Below are positions 52,081 to 63,702 of a stretch of DNA of 64,000 nucleotides, piece after piece (within the stretch, counting starts at the first letter, position 1; each line of letters begins with the position of its first letter). Under the pieces are notes generated by a model. It worked only from the letters and a program-made list of their open reading frames with translations, had not been told where the DNA came from and searched no databases. The translations under genes and the position numbers were made by a program. Origin of the DNA: Apostichopus japonicus (taxonomy: Eukaryota > Echinodermata > Holothuroidea > Aspidochirotida > Stichopodidae); the NCBI RefSeq assembly GCF_037975245.1, contig NC_092562.1, forward strand, positions 11,205,001 to 11,269,000, in the 5' to 3' direction.

Positions 52081-52592
52081 GTACAAATTAAGTTACCGTA
52101 GTGTTAAGGCCCGGTCACACTATACCGATTTTTTATCGGAATACTACCCGATTTTCCCGGAGGAATCGAAACAGCCAGTTTTTCGTTCGGGTCTTCTAGC
52201 CACAGTGATAAAGGACCTGATTTGCTATCTGTTGAGCCATTCCAATGTGGAATAGCCCTCTCCTAACTTTTGATATTGACTCCCGTTTCCTTTTATCGGA
52301 TAGCTATCCGATTACTCTTCCGATTGTTATCGTTTTTCGATGTGACGTCACTTCAGAATGTAGTCCGTTCCAGAACCCCTCAGATTTGGAGTAGGTATTC
52401 GAATATTCCACTGCATTCATTACATTCACTACCACAAACCTCACTCTTCGGCCTACAATCGGAAAAATCGGACCGTATTCCGATAAAATATCGCTGTAGT
52501 GTGACCGGGCCTTTAGAGTGTAGATTAGCTTATTCTTTTATTCTTAGCTTGTAAACATAAGTAATTCTTGTCTTTCTTTCTTGTCTAATCCT
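52026..52592. repeat. Right arm of the LINE palindrome, split by a MITE
   Basis: 52026-52106 and 52516-52592 together reproduce the reverse complement of the left arm. The 406-bp element at 52107-52512 and one copy of its TTA target interrupt it. Confidence 0.9.
52107..52512. mobile_element. PIF/Harbinger-type MITE with TTA target duplication
   Basis: The ends are AGGCCCGGTCACACTA and its inverted counterpart. The inverted repeats extend about 37 bp to TTTATCGGAATA with a few mismatches. TTA flanks both ends (52104-52106 and 52513-52515). The left palindrome arm shows the matching empty site GTGTTAGAGTG, so the 3-bp TTA duplication is demonstrated inside the window. A TTA duplication with GGCCCGGTCACAC-type ends fits PIF/Harbinger. 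The interior has no transposase. One CRE palindrome lies at 52343-52350. Confidence 0.9.
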
Positions 52593-52647
52593 AACTTGAC
52601 TGAAATATAGAGGTAAAAGTCAAAATAATATTTTCTTTGGTTGGTTT

Positions 52648-53166
52648 CGTACTCTAGATTTCAACTTCATAGTCCTCTGCTAAACCCACTGAACTATCGG
52701 ACTAAACTTAAAGATTGAATTGAATTGAATTTAACATAATAAGCTGGGCAAGTGAAACCACCATTGCTAGTTGCAGTGAAGCAGAAATCTACGGAAGCGT
52801 AGAAGGGACATTGCATTGACGAGTTACCAACTTGACAAAACGACAATTATCTGCAAATTGACGAGTTGTCGAGATGGTAACGTGACAAAATTCAGAAAAT
52901 TGACGTTTTGACGAGATAACGGATCTCGTCAATGCATCAATTTTTTTAATTTTGTCATCTTGTCGAGATGGTATACGTAGTAAGTGTGCAACTCGTCAAT
53001 TTGCAATGTCCCTTCTACGCTTCCGTAGATTTCTGCTTCACTGCAACTAGCAATGGTGGTTTCACTTGCCCAGCTTATGTTAAATTCAATTCAATTCAAT
53101 CTTTAAGTTTAGTCCGATAGTTCAGTGGGTTTAGCAGAGGACTATGAAGTTGAAATCTAGAGTACG
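52648..53166. mobile_element. Foldback element with about 178-bp inverted arms containing a tRNA-like segment
   Basis: The left arm (52648-52826) and right arm (52990-53166) are nearly perfect inverted copies. They include AGAAGGGACATTGCA, GCAGAAATCTACGGAAGC and GAATTGAATTGAATTTAACA. The right arm on the plus strand holds GATAGTTCAGTGGGTTTAGC, an A-box-like tRNA sequence, so the arms may derive from a SINE. The central part is built of repeated GACGAGTT, TTGACGAG and CTCGTCAA motifs. Confidence 0.85.
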
Positions 53167-55626
53167 CTTCCGTAGAAATCATAGCAGATAATGCTTGGTT
53201 TGTAGAGCGCAATCTTATTATATTTTTGAAAGTGCGCCACTACTTTCACACTTAAGAGATAGCTAAAGAAGTTGGCAGTAAGTGATAAGAAGGAAGTTTA
53301 ACAATCTTAAGTAAATCGTTCATAATCTTACCCTTAATCCACTGGATCCGCGCGAGATATTTTCAACCATTTATCAAGGAAAGCGTACAGCGGTTCATTA
53401 CATTAATAATTTGTGTAGATGAACATTATATTAATCTAAACTTTTTCCCGCATGCGAATTATATGTGAGGAGGGCTACCGTATTACCCGTAACCACATGT
53501 TACTCAAGTGACGTTTTTTGTTTTACATTAGTTTCAATTATAAACTTTACGCTGTGGTAAACCTTGTCGTAAGTACGACTCCGTTTACAATCGCAGCACT
53601 TTAATTGCATACACGTCCAGCTAAATGTCTTGGTATTTTTGTGAACACACGGCAAGGAGTGTGCGTGGATTTCTTTTCGGACTTAACGAAGGTAGCAGGA
53701 TTAAGCCATATATTTGCCTTTCAATTGGATTCCTCTTACGGAATGCGGACCATTATTGTGTAGCTACCCTCATGGAGATTATCGAACAATAAGTTGGAGG
53801 TTAGAAATTTTAATTATATATCTAGCCAACAGATTATTGATAGTTCTAATTAACATTAGGCTTACGTTAGGCTATCAAATGTTGCTTCCTATAAGACATG
53901 AAGGATTTTACATTGCAGAAATACTTCCTTGACGATGGATTAAAGCTCAAGTGAAATGCTTTTTACCACAAATTAGTTGCCTCCGATTAAATCAACTTTT
54001 AAAATAATCAATGAGGTGCACTGGATTTCTAAGTGAGTGGGGGGGGGGCGGGCGCCTTTTCCGCAGAGGTCTAAAGAACACTACCAAAAGCAACATTGCA
54101 TATATTTGCATTATCTCATTCTAGAAGGGGGGGGGGGGGGGTGACACGAGTCTGGAGAGCACTTTATAAAGGCTTGGGATTTGCATCGTTTGATGAGGTT
54201 TTATAGTTTCATTTTGATAAGTCAAATGGACAGAGAAGTATCCAAATTATGCTCCATATCTACTGAATAATTAGATACACTTCCTGTATAGACTCACCTT
54301 CACAAATTGTGAGTAGCTCTAAATAGAAGACATACCACTATCACTGAAATAAAAAATATAATAATAAAAAATTCCTAAAGGTATTCTCAGAAATGTAGGC
54401 ATAGCTCAATGCTAAAGAATCACTTTGATTCTGGAGATGGAAAGGGTCAATAAAAGGAACTGTTACGAACTATACACTTTGTCTGTGAAGTTAACTTCTC
54501 TTCACAAACTCAGAAATGATTCAGCAACCACACTATTATTAGATTTGTTTGTTTGTTAACTGATTTCCTGGTGACGTTACATGACCCTCACCTATGTACA
54601 TCCCTTGTTTTAAAGGCTAGAAGAAAAGTGGTGGGTAGGGGAAGTTGGGGGGGGGGGTTCTCGGGGTCAATGAGGAGCCCCGGGTAAATATGATCAAATA
54701 AAAATGTAGGCCTATATGCATTTTCATAATGAACTTTCAGACTTTCAAAAAGGGACCCGATGCTATAATTGCCTCGGGGCCCAACATTGATCTCGACGCC
54801 ACAGGCAAGGGGAAGGGGTACAATAAGTGGGTCTAACATCTAGACAATTTGATCACGTTACTGACGTCTATGAGTGAAGTAAAAATCCGACATGAAAACT
54901 TTACCATCTGTATAGGAACACAAGGAGAGAAGTCTCACGAGTTTTAAAAGTGTTTTTTTATTTTTTAGTAAGTTTAGTTTTTGAGTAAAATTAGTCACAA
55001 TAAAAGCAAACGAAATCTGTTGTAACGTACGATTTGATTATTACTAGGAGTTAGCTGATACAAAAAGAAACTAAGCCATTAATTAATAAAAGACAAACTA
55101 CGAGGAAGATTTCCTTCGTATGTTTATGATATATAATACGAAGCTCGATTAGTTATTCAAAAATGACACACAAGACAAAAGTTACATGGAAAATTATTTT
55201 TAAAAATTTAAACAGCAAACAATTAAACACGCTGGGGTATGCTCCTCTGAAGAAGGTGCTCTGAAATGTGTACATGAACGGAGAAAAACGTTAAAGACCC
55301 TGTTTCCTTGCCCTGCACCTCCTATCAATGTAACAGCCCCCCCCCCACCCCCTCTCTCTCTCATCTATGTACTTGTCCACTTAATTAAGATTCTTAGCCA
55401 ACCAGTTTCTCAAGCAACAATTTGCAGTGCTATGTTTACAATGTTTAGTGATTTACGAAACTTAAAAAGCTCGATTGATATTTAAATCGATTTCATTATT
55501 TAAATTTTGGACGGTTTTGCCATGATCCAGGAGAAGTCACTTTCGCGGCACTTTCTTAAACACGAATGGAGTCCTGACCAGACAGACGCGATCCAGAAGT
55601 TATGTTAATGAACTTTGACCTAAGGT
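53167..55626. other. Intergenic, no gene recognised
   Basis: It includes G runs near 54042, 54127 and 54648, and the 3' flank of the first SCP2 gene. A minus-strand AATAAA at 54962-54957 could be a polyadenylation signal 665 bp after the stop. No exon recognised. Confidence 0.45.
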
Positions 55627-58331
55627 CTATAGTTTGGCGGGAGGAGTGGCCGGCATTATTTGTTGTAGTTTCATCGCAAGTCCCATGTTCCCTTTCATCT
55701 TCATCTTACCAGAGAAAAAGGCCTGCCAAGAAAAGGAAAATACAGTTCTTACAAAATATATAAAGGCCGAAATGGAATGAAATATTCGGGCTGGCGTTTC
55801 AAAATCTTGTTGATGTCCCGACTGGACTCACATTTCAGTGGCTCGATTTTGGGGATACATTCATTACATTATGATGCATGGAACGCGAAACGTGACATTT
55901 GACACAGGTACACGCTTTACAGTGTATATCTTTCAGAGAATCATTCTATTGTCTGGTGCGTATTTTCGCCGTTCACTTTGCCTGCCACCGAAATATTTCT
56001 TAAACATGAGAAAATTTTATTTTCCACGAAAATAGAGAAAGAAGCCTCACAATGATTCAATATGGGGCTACTGCTATAGTAACTAATCTCTCAAATCTTT
56101 GTGGTTTATTTTTATACACTGTATGTGGAGTAGGTTTTAATGAGACAGTATATAAAGAAAACAAATAAAAACTCAAAAATTCATTCGTGGCAATATTTAT
56201 TAATGAATAATAATAATAACAATCGAAGAACCTGATTTTTGAAGCTTTTTTCGTAGGAGACCTTACCATCCGTCGTGACTAAGTTTTAGTATTGTAATCC
56301 CTCCTTATTGTAATCCCTCCTTATTACCTTTTAAACAAACTGTTATTTTTCCGTCATATCTTCAAATTCATTTCAAACACCCTAAGTTAACCTAGGCATA
56401 TATACGTAACATTTGAGCAAAAAGGGGTACAATACATGCAGCCTAGTGTTATTCTATGAAGTATACTGTGACGTGTTAGTAAGTTATACCTGTTGAGCTT
56501 TCAGCTTTCCTGTCATGAGGTCGAAAAGATCGTTGTCTGTCATCGTAAATGTACAATCCGCTTTAACTGTAAAAACAAAAAGAGGAAAGATTATATAAAT
56601 ACCACAAAAGTACAATTAACGGTGCTACATTAATCAGAGAATCTTTCTAGCTTATTTTTACACAGAAAAGATTGGAAAAAATAAACACAAATGGTGCGTT
56701 ACAAATAACAATTTCATGGTCGATTTTGTCAACTGTCTTACATAGCCTATTAAGGTTTCTTACAAAGGTATAACTATACCAGTAAATATCAGTCTTGATT
56801 AAAAGGAAACAGTAAATCCAATATGGAGCTGCATGTTCAAAAATTTAAATTTAATACAATGCTGCATTAAAATTCGGATGTTTAACATTTTAAAATATTT
56901 TTGTCATCTATATAGTTATTAATGAAAAACGTTAATCATATCCTTCGTAGAGACGTGAACACGTACCTTTGCTTCCCCTTTCTACCGAACCGTTGCCATT
57001 CTTAACGTCAACTACCCAAGTCTCGGACGCTCCACCAGGACCTTTGGTTACGTTGAATGAATATATCCCTTTAACTTTCTTGACGTAGTTAGCACCGTCC
57101 TGATGAAAAAAATTGAAGGAATATTTGTGAAATTTATTGAAATTATTAATTGAATAATTCGACTCATTCATTCAGTGATTATATTCAGGATATTCAGGTA
57201 TTATAATGTTATGCGAAAAGCAACAACTAACAAATGAATCTGTTACAGATGATTTTATAAAGAGCACCGAAATATGGTCCTCTCCTGGGTTTCCCTGGAT
57301 TTTAACACTGATTACCCGATGCCCCTCTGAAGACGTTATACTCAGTTGCGTAAACAAAGTCATTTTCTCGCCTGCCAACATATACTGAGGGTTGGGTATA
57401 TAGCTCAGGTATATCAGAGCAGGGAGTTTCCATAACAACTCCCTGATCAGAGCACATGTGTAAGTAAGTAATCATTCCGCAGAACGAAAGAAAACTGCGA
57501 ACATCACTTTCCTTTTGCTCCAGCATCTTGTGTGATTCATTGGCTTGACCTGTAATCAAGTATGATTGTCTTTGTCTTAATTCAGACTCGAACAATAAAG
57601 ATTCAATCTCGCAGCATCATCGAACCGTAATAAGTCGGTCTCGCCTCCGACCCGTGAATATCGGGGTCCAATGACGGCAGAAACGATATATGGACACAAG
57701 TGTTGAAGTTGAAACGGCACTTGCAAAGGGAGTGTTAGCTCAGTGGTTAACGCCGGTGCCTTTCAGTCATAAGGTCCCGAGTTCGAGTCACTCCAAGATT
57801 AATGTATGTCGTCCAGTTTCAGAGTTGTTGACAATTGACAATTCATAATCATGGACGTTAAAATATGAATCTAAGAGACTGACTTCGGTCAGCTTGCGGC
57901 CTTGATAAGCCAATGATGGCTTCTTTGCGAGTTCCTGCTTGCAGGAGGATATAAAATACATACATACATACATACATGTTAACGATGTTCGAAAGTTATT
58001 TGAAAGCAAGATATCTGTCACTTGTCTGGATATCCATTATGCAAATGTAACACATTTTTAATTTCAAATAAAAGTTGTAACATACCTTCTGTAAAGCTTC
58101 TTCAATCAGTTTAAAAGCAGGCTCACTTTTAAATGGCTCGGATTTTGCCTCTACTGGTCGGATTCTACTATAAAAAGATAAATTGTTATAAAACAAGTAT
58201 ATGAAAGTCGAGGCATGATTTCAACAACAACAAAAAACAAATTACAGAACGAGTTTCTTAGATTTATTTTAACTTTGTTTTTTACCAGCACTATAATACT
58301 TCGTGAAGATTAAAACTTACATGTTCTCCAT
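55627..58331 (-). CDS. SCP2: Sterol carrier protein 2 (SCP2 domain), stand-alone form with C-terminal AKL
   Basis: Coding exons on the minus strand are 58331-58321 (within exon 58355-58321), 58167-58086, 57099-56967, 56566-56490 and 55722-55627. All are GT-AG and in frame: 132 residues. The order matches human SCP2: N-terminal helix ([10 protein letters not shown]), [53 protein letters not shown], then [20 protein letters not shown]. The C-terminal AKL is a peroxisomal targeting signal 1, as in human SCP2. The protein binds and transfers sterols, phospholipids and fatty acyl-CoA in peroxisomes. The ATG (AGGATGG) is the first in frame, because a stop precedes it in the likely UTR exon. No thiolase part (SCPx) or 17-beta-HSD4 part is seen upstream. 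The exon-3 acceptor is a TAGTAG tandem, so Arg5 may be optional. A SINE occupies part of the next intron. A paralogue follows at 63.6 kb. Confidence 0.94.
57730..57976 (+). mobile_element. tRNA-derived SINE, full-length copy 2
   Basis: The same family as 31347-31587: head GAGTGTTAGCTCAGTGGTTA, B box GAGTTCGAGTCACTCC, body hairpins and an (ATAC)n tail of about seven units. It lies in an intron of the SCP2 gene, in opposite orientation to the gene. Confidence 0.9.
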
Positions 58332-58355
58332 CCTGTAACGGTATGAATTCTTCGC

Positions 58356-59946
58356 CTGCCGACAGAAATAAACATTTTTATCATCATCATTCACATGTCT
58401 GAAATCAGATAACATGTTGTATAGCGATCATGCGAGTCACCATTACCTACATGGGTGTAATCAGATAGAGGTATAGGGAATATTGTTTCCAATCAAACCT
58501 CACTTTTGCTCGCGCACCGCCACACATATCCTCTTGTCAACCTCCCATCGCCCACCCCACCACCCCATTTCCATCGAATGTGCAATTTAAATACCACATA
58601 CCTTCATTAACTAACACATTGACTACAATATGAAATACATGGCAACAATTACAAGGCAAACCTTATTTGCGTAAGATATCCTTTGCGTAAGACAACGCTT
58701 TATCATAAATTTAACCGCAATGATTGTTAAACTATCATCAACGCCACCATGGGCGTCAAGAGCCAGTTGGAGAATCTGGGATAATAATATCATCTTCATT
58801 GTTCCATATATTTTGCTACTTTATGAACATGAGAGTATAAATTATTCTCAATCCCATATTTCCCGGGCACCGTCATAAGTACTCCGAGTTCCAGGGATGT
58901 ATCCCTCTGACCGCACCCCCCCCCACCCTACAACCTCTTCAGGCCCGATCATCAATACATTTACTATAATTGCTCCAACCATGTTCTTAGTCGTTGCATT
59001 TCACCACGACTTCGACTTATCACCATTTAGATCATTCACACTATCATGACAGAAGTTAACTACCATGTTGCCACAACCATACGTTTTATCGTTATAACCA
59101 CCACTTTATCAACAGTACCTTATAAATCACCAGTACCGCTATAGCATGTAAGGAACGTTATACAATAACCTCCTTGGTTATATCATTATGCATATCATCA
59201 TTTCATTATATCGTTGACGCCATCACAAACACTGGCATGGTAGAAATCTGATTACCATCAACAGACCCGCCATCGTGGTACCCCCCCCCCCCCACCCCTC
59301 CAGCGCTACCACAAGCATCATCGTCATTGTCAATGACACCGACATAGCCCCTAGACAATACATCGGGGCGTGGCTGTGCTGCTCAACGGTATTAACAACA
59401 CCGCCCTCTGTATCAAAGCAAAATAGTTCATGAACCTTTCCCGATGCCTTTTCGACAGATTACTGTCTGAAAATATATTTTGAACACATTTTATCGTCGA
59501 GAAATTAACAGTGTTATGTCTGTAGCATAATAATGACAAGCAAAGGGACAAACCAGACATTTACTGATACATCATCGACTATGTATTTCTCATATAAATT
59601 ATCAAACAAAAATCAGATCCTAGTTTTTGTACCACAATGATGTTTTTGTCACTTGAGACAAATCGATCTATTTTCATATAATTTTCATGTCCAGCATGAT
59701 GGTGTTCTTGATTGATGTAATTTAATCATTCATTCAGTATTATATACGTGTTATCATTCGCGACTAACACAGAAGCTTAAAGAATAAAACGCGATTGAAT
59801 TTTCCTCACATGACTTCATTCTATGGCAAGAAGATTTTCTTAATCCCTGGTCGATTTCCAATAATCGCTTAAAGCTATAGACGTCATTGTAACCTAATAA
59901 CCACATAGTAATACTCTAAAAGTAATACTTCAAAAAATGCACTTAC
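58356..59946. other. Probable first intron of SCP2; nothing else recognised
   Basis: It contains poly-C runs near 58917 and 59281 and AT-rich DNA. No other exon recognised. Confidence 0.4.
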
Positions 59947-60020
59947 CTTTTCAGTAAAGATATATATTCAAAGTGAGATTCTTCTCAAATATGGTAATGG
60001 CCGATGCGATATGAGAAGCG
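59947..60020 (-). other. Probable 5' UTR exon of the SCP2 gene
   Basis: On the minus strand, AATCTCACTTTGAATATAT...CTGAAAAG ends at 59947 at a consensus donor, AAAAG/GTAAGT. Joined to the exon starting at 58355, its frame has a TGA and no ATG, so it would be non-coding. The upstream limit is a guess. Confidence 0.35.
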
Positions 60021-60371
60021 TAAAGACAGCCAAAGGGCGGGGGTATATAGTTAATATTAGGGACATATAGGCCTAAGCTATATTAAGATCTCTCTAGGTT
60101 TGATCTTTGCCCTTCAGCCCTTACAAGATTTTATCTCTTTTCTGTCGGATTAAAGAGCCTTTGCTCTTTGATAACAGGGCTCACTAATTACAGTAGAGTA
60201 ACCACATATAAACTAACCTCACGTAGCTATGTGTACAAGATCTCTCTATGTACATCCTCAATGTAAATCTCTCTGTGAGTTCGTTTATCACAGCTAGCAT
60301 TGTCTTTCCGATAAGGTATCACTGCTGTAAAAGAACCAATTTACGATGCATGTAGGCAGTTTAGTGAAGAG

Positions 60372-60520
<149 letters not shown>

Positions 60521-62180
60521 CAATTTAAATATGAACACTTTTATCTCAAAACATAAGCACACTACCCTCTGGTTCTGGAGTGCAATATGCTGACTACATT
60601 TACCCAATCAAGGAATCAAGGGTGTTCATGTTTTAATTTACAGCATAAGAACGGTTCGGCAAATGTCATCTGAAGAAACACAGCCCACCTTAATTCGGAG
60701 TATCCCCAACCCCTCCGATCCCAGCCTCAACATACCCCACACCTCCTCCATATTTCCCACGTTGAGACTCTCAAACTCCACATCTCCTTCAGCCGACATC
60801 AACTTATTTCCGACCCACAGGAATGGATCCGAACTAGCCATGTCGGATACCATATAGTGTCGGTGAGAATCACAACCTTGATTGGCTGTTGGCAGAAGAC
60901 ATTACATCTATTTTGTTGTTGTTTTTGTTTTAATGAACTTGTCAATAAATATTTGTAATTCAGACAGTACATCGTCGATACAACCCCCCCCCCCCCGATC
61001 CTCCACACCTACATATACCACATCTTTGGCCTTCTTTTCTAAGCTGCAAAGTAAGAGAAATGACATAAATCGTTACTATATATCCTCTCCCGACTATACT
61101 CGGTGTGCATGTTCGATATTACTATGGGTGGGAGTGGAGTTGGAGGAGTGGTTGTGCGATGAGAGGGGGAGGGGACAATAATTTATACGAATTAAAATTA
61201 AAATATCTATCAAATGCCGAAGACTCGTTGTTTTACACGAGTGAAAACTCCTTGTTATATTTCCCAGTCGTCCAAGCTGTTATCGTTTCCATGGTAACCA
61301 CTCGCCATGTAAGTGGAGTACAAATTATTTTGCTAGTTTAAATGCGTTAATATTACAAAATCTCGCAAGGAAATATGTTACTTCAATGCAGACGTTCACA
61401 CTACCCTTAGACGTTCCTCATTGCAATAGTATATGTGACTAGAAAAATCTAATTTGCAGACAATAATTATCGGGACAGACTTGTAAAGGAAAGTCATCCA
61501 GATGAAAACTTCGGAGCGAAAAACAAACAAACTCACTCTCAGGTCCAGTCAGTGGCGTGGGCAATGGTGTGTGTGTGTGTGTGGGGGGGGGGGGGGGGTG
61601 GGTGGTTGGGGGTGGACAGGGACATCCCCAGAACAGGCAAATCCATGGAATACAGCAGGAGATTTTAAAAGGAAGGAGAATCTGGCTCCTGGTGGGAGGT
61701 GCAACTGGATCCTGATGATTTTGAGCTGCAATTTTGTTTTAACCACTATACTTTAATTTAAAGTTGTAAAAAGTTTTCAAACCCTTTGGTGAAGATGTTG
61801 CAACACACTTCATTGACTACACTCGACAAGCTTAGGAGATAAATAATGTGAGTTACGTATAACGAATCATACTAATTCCTTCTCATGTTTAACATCTTTT
61901 TATTACGTTTCATTTCATTCATTATTTATTACATAGTTATATAGTTACATAGTTGTATATAGTAATAGAATTTTTCTCTGGTTGCAGAAGTGAAATAAGG
62001 AAATGATAGGATAAAATATGATAAAATAACTGACCCTACAGCCAAGACGAGATAAAAAAATATTGAATTGATCTTTGATATAAAACCCAAGGACACAAAT
62101 CCACAATTCCCCTGAGTAATTTGCTGAAGGAATTTTATTTCCGTGTGACACTCTTCAAGTGGACAAAACAGGACGGTGAA
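60521..62180. other. Intergenic, no gene recognised
   Basis: It includes a CAGTGGCGTGGGC sequence at 61550, resembling the hAT-MITE end at 1598-1971, followed by (GT)n and poly-G. I could not find its other end. An X-box-like GTTTCCATGGTAAC lies at 61285-61298. Open frames on both strands have no domain. Confidence 0.45.
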
Positions 62181-62438
62181 CCACCATTGTGACATTAAAT
62201 ATGAAGTACTCCAATTCCCCAGACCACCATTGTGACATTAAATATTAAGTACCCCAATTCCCCAGACCACCATTGTGACATTAAATATTAAGTACCCCAA
62301 TTCCCCAGACCACCATTGTGACATTAAATATTAAGTACCCCAATTCCCCAGACCACCATTGTGACATTAAATATTAAGTACCCCAATTCCCCAGACCACC
62401 ATTGTGACATTAAATATTAAGTACTCCAATCCCCAGAC
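62181..62438. repeat. 43-bp minisatellite, six copies
   Basis: Units start CCACCATTGTGACATTAAAT and end CCAATTCCCCAGA, at 62181, 62224, 62267, 62310, 62353 and 62396. Copies 2-5 are essentially identical. The first and last carry a few changes. Confidence 0.95.
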
Positions 62439-63606
62439 TGATTGTAAAACCTTCACAACGTATCACACAACATCAAGATCATGAATAGTATGCATAATAC
62501 CAACTATCGCTATTCGATGATGATAAACATTGATGATTATCTTATTTTACTTTGTTGTTGTTGTTGTATACCATTGGTACAACAGATCACTCCCACCCTG
62601 TGCTCCTTCTGTCCCCCTCCCCCCATCCACATCCTGTCAGATGTTGTAGGATAACCCTAACCTTCTTCACCCCGCCCCCCTACCAGCACCATCTGATGGC
62701 TGTAGCTGGATAACCCACATCTCTATCCCTACCCTTCCCCCTCCCCCCCCCCCATCAGGACCTGATAACAGTTGTAGTAGGGTAACATCAAAACTCCTTC
62801 ACCTCAAGTCACATAAATGTCAACTACTGTTAATAGCAGTAATCTTTTTTGTTACATTGTAAAATTATATCTTCCTTTGTCTTCAAAAGATAAATATGGA
62901 AAGATGCACACAATTATCCTTTACTGAATAATCAACAAGTTTTCCTTATTTCATATCTTGCAGTACGGAAGGTCACTGCAAAGTCAGTTTCTTGTGAATC
63001 CCTCTGAACAATATTAACACCCAATATCCAACTCCCAGTTCTGCGGTTCTTTCCTTCAAAAACACCATGTGATCATCATCACTTGAAAAGATTTTAAAAC
63101 TGCTCGAATGTAACCCGATCATAGTTACATCACACCACCAAATTCCCATAACTTATTTAAAAAAAACAGATGTTAATTATGAAAAGATGAGTCCCTGAAC
63201 CAGGAAGAATGGGAAAATATATGAAACACAAGGTAACAATCATCAAAGAGGCACAACTGTTCATATTTACTGTAAATACGTTATGGATTAACGTATTTAA
63301 CGTTAGTTAATTTAACGTATTTATCGATTTACGTTATTAATAAATCACAATTTAATCTCTCTCTTTATTTAAGGTAAAAGAGCTATAATTATTTTATCTT
63401 CCTCTTCATAAGCATCATGTATGTTACATCATTATTAAAGCAGATAGCAATTCTTTGGAATTGACTGAGTCAATTTGAGTCCTTTTTTCATTTTGTGGGG
63501 TTTGGTGCCGATTAGCGATCGAGACACCGGTCATGTTTCACATCTGATCATTGCATCTGGAATTCGGAGGCCAAATTTGAGCAGCGCCATAAAAGCTTGA
63601 CCACGA
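62439..63606. other. Intergenic / 3' flank of the second SCP2 gene
   Basis: A degenerate block (CCTGTCAGATG, TTGTAGGATAACC) occurs three times at 62631-62790, between C-rich runs. No exon recognised. It probably contains the 3' UTR of the gene ending at 63607. Confidence 0.45.
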
Positions 63607-63702
63607 TCACAGGTTAGCTGGTGGAACTTTTGGCATTATTTGTTGAAGCTTCATCGCAACAGCCATGTTACCATTAAACTTCATTTTTCCAGAGAAGAAG
63701 GC
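63607..63702 (-). CDS. SCP2: Last exon of a second SCP2 gene (partial, continues past 64000)
   Basis: On the minus strand a strong acceptor (TTGACAG) precedes GCC at 63702, and the exon runs 32 codons to TGA. It encodes [20 protein letters not shown], then QIMPKVPPANL. 24 of 31 residues match the last exon of the first SCP2 gene, and the exon has the same length, phase and boundaries. This is a tandem duplicate on the same strand about 8 kb away. The end is ANL, not AKL, so peroxisomal import may be weaker, although -ANL ends also work in some proteins such as mammalian catalase. The upstream exons lie outside the window. Confidence 0.92.
   Translation of the reverse strand, partial: AFFSGKMKFNGNMAVAMKLQQIMPKVPPANL

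Noticed and set aside
52270-52554. 94-codon plus-strand frame as a possible transposase fragment
   Set aside because: It lies inside the 406-bp MITE, crosses its end, and shows no DDE-type motif.
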